Assembly: GCA_025356695.1 (NCBI GenBank) | Contig: JANXSE010000090.1 | Span: forward strand, 1 to 9,594 | Length of the DNA stretch: 9,594 nt | Direction of reading: 5' to 3' | Source: Betaproteobacteria bacterium | Lineage (GTDB): Bacteria; Pseudomonadota; Gammaproteobacteria; Burkholderiales; SG8-41 | Shown here: piece by piece, positions 5,951 through 9,594 of the stretch | How the letters are laid out: every line of letters begins with the position of its first letter | Position numbering within the stretch: the first letter of the stretch is position 1 | The notes under the pieces: generated by a model | The model's database searches: none | Seen by the model: the letters and a program-made list of their open reading frames with translations, nothing else | What the model was told of the DNA's origin: nothing | Translations under genes and position numbers: made by a program

Positions 5951-6169
5951 CTGCCCGTTCGCGGCTGGCACGGCAACGTCGCGCGAGGGCACGACAATGC
6001 CCTGGTTCGGCCGGCCGTGATTGCGCACAGCGTCTTTCGCGTTATCGAGCATCGCGAGGCAGAACTTTTTGTCGTGTATCGGCCCTTCGATCGACATCGC
6101 GCCGTTCGGGTGCAACGTGATGGTGAGCCGGGCCGGCGCTGCGCCGTCCGGGAGCGCGTCTGTTGTCAT
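5942..6169 (-). CDS. Small conserved phage protein, 75 aa
   Basis: Function unknown. The core ITLHPNGAMSIEGPIHDK (17-34) followed by FCLAMLDNAKDAVRNHG (36-52) resembles small phage proteins I recall, with two beta strands, an EGPI-type turn and then an amphipathic helix carrying the DNAKDAV motif. The N-terminus (1-13) and the C-terminal VVPSRDVAVPAANGQPA look disordered. I place the start at the ATG at 6169 because it overlaps the upstream stop as ATGA, although the same frame remains open far upstream. The stop is TGA at 5942-5944, shared with the GTG start of the next gene. I see no cysteine cluster, signal peptide or membrane helix. Confidence 0.8.
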   Translation of the reverse strand: MTTDALPDGAAPARLTITLHPNGAMSIEGPIHDKKFCLAMLDNAKDAVRNHGRPNQGIVVPSRDVAVPAANGQPA

Positions 6170-6597
6170 TCGTCGACGACTGCCCATGCGTCGCACACTG
6201 GCGCGGTGGCGATGATCCAGATCACGATCGAGCCGTTGATCGGTATGCCCAAGCCGCGCGGGAACGTCCAGATGATGCCGGCGCCGATCGTCGCCGGGCA
6301 CGAGACGCGGCGAAAAAAGTTCGCGGGCACGGTCGGGCCGGTCGTCCAGGCAACCGCGCAGGTCGTGTTCGCGCTCGGCGCGTTGCCGTCCTGTTCGTCG
6401 AGGAAGGTCTGCGGGCTGGTCGGCGTAACGCCGATCGCCGCCGGTCGGCCGAGGCCATACACGCCGGCCGTGGCAGCGTTCTGCGACAAGCCCACTTCCA
6501 TGACCTTCGGTTTGTTGGCGGCCGTCGAGCGAATTTCCCATGAAGCGGAAGCGGCTGCCGTTGCGGTCGTTCGTTGCGAGAGGGATTGAATAGCCAT
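6166..6597 (-). CDS. Conserved phage protein, putative virion-associated, 143 aa
   Basis: A 143-aa protein of a kind often seen in phage genomes without a name. Visible motifs are the Ser/Ala/Thr-rich opening with ASWEIRSTAANKPKVMEVGL (18-37), GVYGLGRPAAIGVTPTSP (45-62), WTTGPTVPANFFRRVSCPAT (84-103), IGAGIIWTFPRGLGIPINGS (104-123) and the final CDAWAVVDE. It is rich in beta-forming residues and lacks a signal peptide, so a capsid- or tail-surface role is a reasonable but unproven inference. A ribosome binding site, CGGAGA, lies five bases before the ATG at 6597. It follows the signal-peptide protein after 26 nt and overlaps the 75-aa gene by ATGA, so the three are likely co-expressed. Confidence 0.82.
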   Translation of the reverse strand: MAIQSLSQRTTATAAASASWEIRSTAANKPKVMEVGLSQNAATAGVYGLGRPAAIGVTPTSPQTFLDEQDGNAPSANTTCAVAWTTGPTVPANFFRRVSCPATIGAGIIWTFPRGLGIPINGSIVIWIIATAPVCDAWAVVDE

Positions 6598-6623
6598 TTA
6601 AATCTCCGTTAAAGGACGCCGAA

Positions 6624-7148
6624 TTAGTTGTCGACCTGAACAGTGAGTGCGCCGCCCGCAAAACTCGGTGCGGCGTCGCCGTTGTTGACGGTCTTCGATG
6701 TGGTCAACGCCTGGCACACGATCTGGTTGCCGGCGGTGGATGCGTCGAAGATGCTGAAGTAAGTGATGGTTCCCCAATTCGCGGTCGGCGCCGGGAAGGT
6801 GATTGCGGCCGAGTTCGAGGTCGTGCCGCTGGTGCCGCTCGACACACCGGTGCCCGACACTTGCGTGTTGGCCCAATTGGTGCCGTTCGATGTGACCGCC
6901 ACGCGCGCATAACTGCCGCCGGTGACTTCGGTGCCGGTCGATGAATCGGAACACGCCGCGGTGTGCAGCGCGACGTAGAGTGTGGCCGGCGCTGTGTAAG
7001 CGGTGCCGCGGAACAGATGGTCGACCAGCTTGTTTTCGAGATAGTCGGTGAACGAGCCCGCGGCGGCCGGCGGCGCGCTGACAACGGCGAGGCCCGCAAC
7101 CAGCGCAAGAGCGATGACGGCGGCGTTGATGCGTTTCAAAAATTTCAT
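6624..7148 (-). CDS. Phage structural-type protein carrying an N-terminal signal peptide
   Basis: A 174-aa protein. Residues 33-60 contain FTDYLENKLVDHLFRGTAYT, then ATLYVALHTAA, the hallmark of a widespread phage structural-type family that normally starts close to this motif. The remainder has the expected GTEVTGGSYARVAVTSNGTN (72-91) and beta-rich, Gly/Thr/Ser-rich end. Here the family domain is preceded by a textbook signal peptide: MKFLKR, a hydrophobic core (AAVIALALVAGLAVV) and an APPAAA|GS signal peptidase I site after about A30. The start is well supported by AAGGAG eight bases before the ATG at 7148. Export to the periplasm or outside the cell would be unusual for a virion protein. 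Alternative: the N-terminus is a membrane anchor. A strong hairpin lies upstream at 7190-7218. Confidence 0.82.
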   Translation of the reverse strand: MKFLKRINAAVIALALVAGLAVVSAPPAAAGSFTDYLENKLVDHLFRGTAYTAPATLYVALHTAACSDSSTGTEVTGGSYARVAVTSNGTNWANTQVSGTGVSSGTSGTTSNSAAITFPAPTANWGTITYFSIFDASTAGNQIVCQALTTSKTVNNGDAAPSFAGGALTVQVDN

Positions 7149-7238
7149 GGCGTGGTCTCCTTAAAAATCGGGCGCTGCTTTACGTGCTTCGCGCTGCATC
7201 CGTTCGGTATGCAGCGCGTGCGGTGGCGATCGGGCGCG
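7149..7238 (-). promoter_or_regulatory. 90-bp gap with a strong hairpin (7190-7218)
   Basis: Between the 68-aa gene and the signal-peptide gene. Arms CGCGCTGCAT (7190-7199) and ATGCAGCGCG (7209-7218) on the plus strand are perfect 10-bp inverted repeats; the loop region contains a further CCG/CGG pairing. On the minus strand the hairpin is followed by 21 bases before the T-run ATTTTT, and then the AAGGAG ribosome binding site, so it is not a standard intrinsic terminator. It may attenuate transcription, mark an mRNA processing or stability point, or bind a protein. Confidence 0.5.
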
Positions 7239-7445
7239 TTAGGCCGCGTGCAATTGCTTCCGCAGTTCATCGAGCTTGGCATTGAGCGCGTCCCATTCTT
7301 CCTGCGACGGGTCGCGTTTCTCGGCTTCCATCTTGGCGAGCGCGGCGTTGGCGTCTTCAACAAGGCCGACGACGTCCTGACCGCCTTTAATCAATTCCGG
7401 CAACTGCGACAGCAGCTGCATTGCAAACATCACGGCTTGGGGCAT
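7239..7445 (-). CDS. Small helical phage protein of unknown function, 68 aa
   Basis: A 68-aa protein next to the lysis genes. The N-terminal half has an amphipathic, moderately hydrophobic helix (MPQAVMFAMQLLSQLPELIK, 1-20), then DVVGLVEDANAALAKMEAEK (24-43), a DPSQEEWDAL segment and NAKLDELRKQLHAA (55-68), which is likely a coiled coil. I cannot name the family. The start at 7445 is supported by AGGAGA five bases upstream. It could be a lysis accessory protein or a small structural protein; nothing in the sequence decides between these. The N-terminal helix is too polar at its ends to call a membrane segment. Confidence 0.72.
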   Translation of the reverse strand: MPQAVMFAMQLLSQLPELIKGGQDVVGLVEDANAALAKMEAEKRDPSQEEWDALNAKLDELRKQLHAA

Positions 7446-7469
7446 GGCTGTCTCCTGGTGGTTGTGCGT

Positions 7470-8072
7470 TTACTTGACGCCGAGCGACGACGTGACGGCC
7501 GTCAGTACCTTCAATGCCGAGACGGCGGTCGCAATCGCGGTCTGCACCTTGTCGGCGCCAATGCCCGGCGTGCGGATCAGCGTCTGCGCTTCGCTCAACG
7601 CGGCATAGGCAACGTCGTCGGCTTTCTGCAGCGTGGCAATCACCGGCGGGTTTGCGCACAGCAGCGGCGATGCCGGCTGGCCGCAGGCCGGTAGCTGTTT
7701 GTATTTGACGGCGACAGTGAGCGCGGCCGCGTAGTCGGCCTCGATCTGATAGACGGCCTGTGCCGGCGTTTGCGGCGTAATCGCGCATGCGGCGAGCGCG
7801 AAGGCCAGCGCGATCACTGCCAGCAGGCCGACGCGGGCAAAGCCGCCTTGTGCGCTGCCGTCGCCGGCGGCCGGCGCGATGATGTGCACCGGCTGCGTGG
7901 CGCGGATGCGGCCGTAGAGCGCAACACCGGCGCCGATCAGGCTGACGACATCGTTCGCGGCGCCCGCCGCATCGACCTGAAAGCCGTAGCGCGACGCGAT
8001 CTGCCCGATCAGGCCGAGAGCAATGCCCCAAAACGTGACGCTGGTAAAAATGGATTTCGATTGACCGTCCAT
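7470..8072 (-). CDS. Putative holin-like/lipoprotein-like fusion protein, 200 aa
   Basis: N-terminal part: two membrane segments (about 8-30 with TFWGIALGLIGQIASRYGF, and 39-57 with NDVVSLIGAGVALYGRI), resembling small phage holins. Residues 60-78 form a Gly/Ala/Pro linker. A third hydrophobic segment (79-95) ends in a lipobox-like LAAC (93-96), followed by a soluble helical part with ALTVAVKYKQLPACGQPASP (117-136), LQKADDVAYAALSEAQTLIR (148-167) and TAVSALKVL. That second part looks like a phage lipoprotein usually seen as its own gene. The start at 8072 has a strong ribosome binding site (AAGGAG, six bases upstream), better than the longer reading from 8135, which would overlap the endolysin. 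It sits right after the endolysin, which supports a lysis role. I see no internal start with a good ribosome binding site for a separate lipoprotein. Confidence 0.75.
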   Translation of the reverse strand: MDGQSKSIFTSVTFWGIALGLIGQIASRYGFQVDAAGAANDVVSLIGAGVALYGRIRATQPVHIIAPAAGDGSAQGGFARVGLLAVIALAFALAACAITPQTPAQAVYQIEADYAAALTVAVKYKQLPACGQPASPLLCANPPVIATLQKADDVAYAALSEAQTLIRTPGIGADKVQTAIATAVSALKVLTAVTSSLGVK

Positions 8073-8085
8073 GAACGCTCCTTGG

Positions 8086-8595
8086 TTATTGAGGGGCAGG
8101 CCCGCCGAGACGCGGATCTGCGGTGACGACTGCAAGTTTGGTGACGTCGAACAGGCGCGCGAACCAGCCTTCGCCTTCGTGGTCGAGAATCGGGCTATGC
8201 GCGAAACGCAGCGCGCGGTCGACGAACATCAGCCGCAGGATCGGATACGGGCCGCGCGCCTTGACCTCTGCAAGCGTGCGCGGGCCGATCTTGCCGTCAG
8301 GCAATGCGCCAGCCGCGCGCTGCAGCGAGCGCGCCGCCCACGGCGCACCGCAATTGACGGCCACGTCGAACGCGAAATAACGCAGCGCGTCGGGCAGATC
8401 GCCGATGCGCATGAAGTTCCAGAAGTCAGCGAGGTAGATCTCGCGCGCCTGATCGAGCGTCAGGTTCTTGATGTCGAGATTGGGGTAGCTGCGTTTGCTG
8501 ATGCCGAACTTCGTCTCGCCGCCCGGATCCTGCGGGTCGTTGACGTAGTTGCCCTCATGCCCGAGGACAAGTTCGAATGCGGTGGTGAAGTCCAT
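8086..8595 (-). CDS. Endolysin, glycoside hydrolase family 108 type (N-acetylmuramidase)
   Basis: Cleaves the peptidoglycan sugar backbone to release phage at the end of infection. The GH108 signature is clear: VLGHEGNYVNDPQDPGGETK (10-29) with the catalytic Glu at E14, then FGISKRSYP (30-38), and a helical ALRYFAFDVAVNCG (70-83). The C-terminal half (about 84-160) has the QRAAGALPDGKIGPRTLAEV pattern of the peptidoglycan-binding type 3 domain. There is no signal peptide, so release should depend on a holin, probably the next gene. The length of 169 aa is usual. The ATG at 8595 is the only possible start: an in-frame TAG lies 9 nt further upstream. It has no ribosome binding site; instead a 7-bp hairpin occupies that position. 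The C-terminal tail (ADPRLGGPAPQ) looks disordered. Confidence 0.93.
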   Translation of the reverse strand: MDFTTAFELVLGHEGNYVNDPQDPGGETKFGISKRSYPNLDIKNLTLDQAREIYLADFWNFMRIGDLPDALRYFAFDVAVNCGAPWAARSLQRAAGALPDGKIGPRTLAEVKARGPYPILRLMFVDRALRFAHSPILDHEGEGWFARLFDVTKLAVVTADPRLGGPAPQ

Positions 8596-8640
8596 GCCGC
8601 GATGCTAGGCATCGCCGCGCGCGGAGTATTGTGAAAAATT
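8596..8640 (-). promoter_or_regulatory. Candidate late promoter region and hairpin before the endolysin
   Basis: This 45-bp gap follows the Mor/C-type activator and precedes the lysis block, the position where Mu carries its late lys promoter. On the transcribed strand the sequence opens with AATTTTTCACAATACTCC, AT-rich in a GC-rich region and with -10-like CACAAT and AATACT words but no good -35, as expected for an activator-dependent promoter. Downstream, 8599-8615 (plus strand GCGATGCTAGGCATCGC) is a perfect 7-bp inverted repeat with a 3-nt loop, ending 4 nt before the ATG. No ribosome binding site is visible between the hairpin and the ATG. Confidence 0.4.
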
Positions 8641-8964
8641 TCAGAAACCGAGCGTCAGATTCTGCGCTTCGGCCGCGAGCTGGCGCAGGCGGCGTTCCGT
8701 GATTCCCAATTCGTGCGAGAGATCGCGTGTGTTGGTGCCGTCCCAGCGCGCCGCGATTATACGACGCATCGCTTCGACGTCCATCGACGTACCGCGCGGA
8801 ATGTAGATGCTGCCGCCGCCCCATTCCTTGCGCACGCGCTGCACCACGTCTTCAGAGACGCGCGCCGTCAGCGCCGCGTCGGCGCCGGCGCCGTCGAGCG
8901 CCGCGGCGACGATCGCGCGCAACTGCTCGAGGGTTTCAGGGTATTGGATGGCGGGCTGGTTCAT
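8641..8964 (-). CDS. Mor/C-family transcription activator
   Basis: Phage DNA-binding activator of the Mu Mor/C family, which turns on middle or late promoters by binding a dyad-symmetric site and recruiting host RNA polymerase. The family signature is seen in order: helical N-terminus (LEQLRAIVAAALDGAGADAA), VVQRVRKEWGGGSIYIPRGT (40-59), then a helix-turn-helix region with WDGTNTRDLSHELGITERRL (74-93). The length of 107 aa is slightly shorter than Mu Mor. I chose the ATG at 8964 because it overlaps the upstream stop as ATGA; a reading from 8988 would overlap the upstream gene by 28 nt. It is the last gene before the lysis block, the place of C in Mu, so it may be the late activator; only one such gene is visible here. 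Confidence 0.9.
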   Translation of the reverse strand: MNQPAIQYPETLEQLRAIVAAALDGAGADAALTARVSEDVVQRVRKEWGGGSIYIPRGTSMDVEAMRRIIAARWDGTNTRDLSHELGITERRLRQLAAEAQNLTLGF

Positions 8965-9230
8965 CGCGTGGCCGTCCTTGATATCCACAAATCATAGGCG
9001 AGCTGGTGGTCGGGGCAGAGATGCTTGTTCGTGTCGACCTGTTTCGCGTGGGCCTTGCAGATATAGCGGTCGCAGGTCCGTGTCTTGGTGATTTTCCAGT
9101 CGCATTGAAATTCGCCGGCTGCGCCGCACGTCGAGCCGTCACCACGTTTCGACTTGCACGTCGGCACACGTCGGCCGCCGCAAACAATCGCGGTCATGCC
9201 GTCGCCGATGCGCACGTGGCTGCAGGCCAT
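8961..9230 (-). CDS. Small Cys/His-rich putative zinc-binding phage protein
   Basis: An 89-aa protein with eight cysteines (about 3, 17, 25, 35, 43, 53, 58, 72) and His at 5, 61, 70 and 75. The C-terminal part reads TCDRYICKAHAKQVD then KHLCPDHQ: C-x4-C-x2-H and C-x2-H pairs, which look like a small zinc knuckle. An earlier TCKSKRGDGSTC stretch adds another possible metal site. I recall similar small proteins in phage genomes without a proven role. The ATG at 9230 overlaps the GemA stop by 1 nt (TAATG), with GGAG eight bases upstream; the Met at residue 12 is a less likely start. It ends with an ATGA overlap into the activator gene, so it is co-expressed with the regulatory block. A nucleic-acid-binding role is plausible but not shown. 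Confidence 0.8.
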   Translation of the reverse strand: MACSHVRIGDGMTAIVCGGRRVPTCKSKRGDGSTCGAAGEFQCDWKITKTRTCDRYICKAHAKQVDTNKHLCPDHQLAYDLWISRTATR

Positions 9231-9594
9231 TACGCGCGCTCCGCGCGGCGCTGCTGGTCACGCACCAGCGCGCTGACGATGTCATGTAACTGTTTCGGCG
9301 TACAAAATCCGATTTGTTCCACGTGGCACATTTTTTTTGCCATGCCGTCGACGTATTCCTTGCCGCGGCCGGCGTCGCGCAGCAGCACGGCGATCTTTCG
9401 CAGCATCGGCTTTTTCTCTTCGGCCGCGTTGTTCACCCATTCCCAGCTGCGGGCCGGCGTGGCGCGTTTAACGGTGCTTTTAAAACCGCATGAACGCAGG
9501 TGTTCAAGCACGCGGCGCCGCCCGGCGAAATCCAGATCGCCGGCCGAGCGCACGCGGCCGATCGACCACAGCATGTCGCGGTAGGTGTCGTCGT
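9230..9594 (-). CDS. gemA: GemA-like regulatory protein, Mu gp16 family (N-terminus cut by window edge)
   Basis: Mu GemA (gp16) is reported to affect host gene expression and DNA topology; the exact role in this phage is inferred. The frame reads through the Met at 9574 to the window edge with DDTYRD in front of MLWSIGRVRSAGDLD, exactly where family members continue, so the Met at 9574 is internal and about 20 residues are missing. Family motifs seen are GRRRVLEHLRSCGFKS, WEWVNNAAEEKKPMLRKIAV, LLRDAGRGKEYVDGMAKKM, and CTPKQLHDIVSALVRDQQRR near the end. The C-terminus is complete: TAA at 9230-9232, overlapping the next ATG. It belongs to the early/middle regulatory block. Nothing abnormal is seen. 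Confidence 0.9.
   Translation of the reverse strand, partial: DDTYRDMLWSIGRVRSAGDLDFAGRRRVLEHLRSCGFKSTVKRATPARSWEWVNNAAEEKKPMLRKIAVLLRDAGRGKEYVDGMAKKMCHVEQIGFCTPKQLHDIVSALVRDQQRRAERA

Noticed and set aside
7151..7238. Short frame continuing after the 68-aa gene stop and ending just before the next start (…MQREARKAAPDF)
   Set aside because: Its only Met gives 12 codons within the hairpin, with no ribosome binding site; read-through of the stop is not supported.
7387..8031. Alternative minus-strand frame inside the holin/lipoprotein gene, considered as an embedded spanin
   Set aside because: The translation is Arg/Cys-rich with no signal peptide, lipobox or proline-rich spanin pattern, so it is a shadow frame.
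8961..8988. Upstream start for the Mor/C-like gene at 8988
   Set aside because: It would overlap the upstream gene by 28 nt; the ATG at 8964 gives the standard ATGA overlap and a family-like N-terminus.

Overview
The window looks like the middle of a Mu-like transposable phage or prophage from a GC-rich proteobacterial host. Betaproteobacteria such as Burkholderiales are my best guess from the high GC content, the strong AAGGAG-type ribosome binding sites and the gene families; the sequence alone does not prove the host. All 20 genes I support lie on the minus strand, so the biological reading direction is from 9594 down to 1. Both ends of the window cut genes: a GemA-like gene has lost its N-terminus at the right edge, and the large terminase has lost its C-terminus at the left edge. 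I see no rRNA, tRNA, CRISPR array, insertion sequence or integrase.

In transcription order, the first block (9594-8641) is early/middle regulatory: GemA (Mu gp16 family), a small cysteine/histidine-rich putative zinc protein, and a Mor/C-family transcription activator, joined by 1-4 nt overlaps. A 45-bp AT-rich gap follows. It is the most plausible site for a late promoter and also holds a hairpin immediately upstream of the endolysin start. The lysis block (8595-7239) has a GH108-type endolysin, a 200-aa protein that reads as a holin-like N-terminus joined to a lipoprotein-like C-terminus, and a 68-aa protein.

The third block (7148-3833) is an accessory cassette not present in the canonical Mu order: a virion-type protein with an N-terminal signal peptide, a 143-aa phage protein, a 75-aa protein, a GTG-started 164-aa protein with a carboxypeptidase-regulatory-like beta domain, a 48-aa DUF4177-like protein, a 384-aa protein built of thirteen 20-residue Ala-rich repeats, and a 101-aa beta-rich protein. 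I infer that these are virion-surface or host-interaction factors.

The last block (3833-1) returns to Mu order: a TraR/DksA zinc-finger protein, a DUF2730-like membrane/coiled-coil protein (Mu gp25), a winged-helix-like protein (Mu gp26), a DUF3486 small terminase (Mu gp27), two extra genes (a DUF6527-like protein and a 202-aa Cys-containing phage protein), a 160-bp gap with phased TTAA repeats, and the large terminase (Mu gp28). Seven junctions are 4-nt ATGA/GTGA overlaps and two are 1-nt overlaps, which fits one tightly coupled late operon. The clearest unexplained signals are a perfect 12-bp inverted repeat covering a GTG start (5921-5950), a hairpin at the endolysin start, a strong hairpin at 7190-7218, and the phased TTAA array in front of the terminase.
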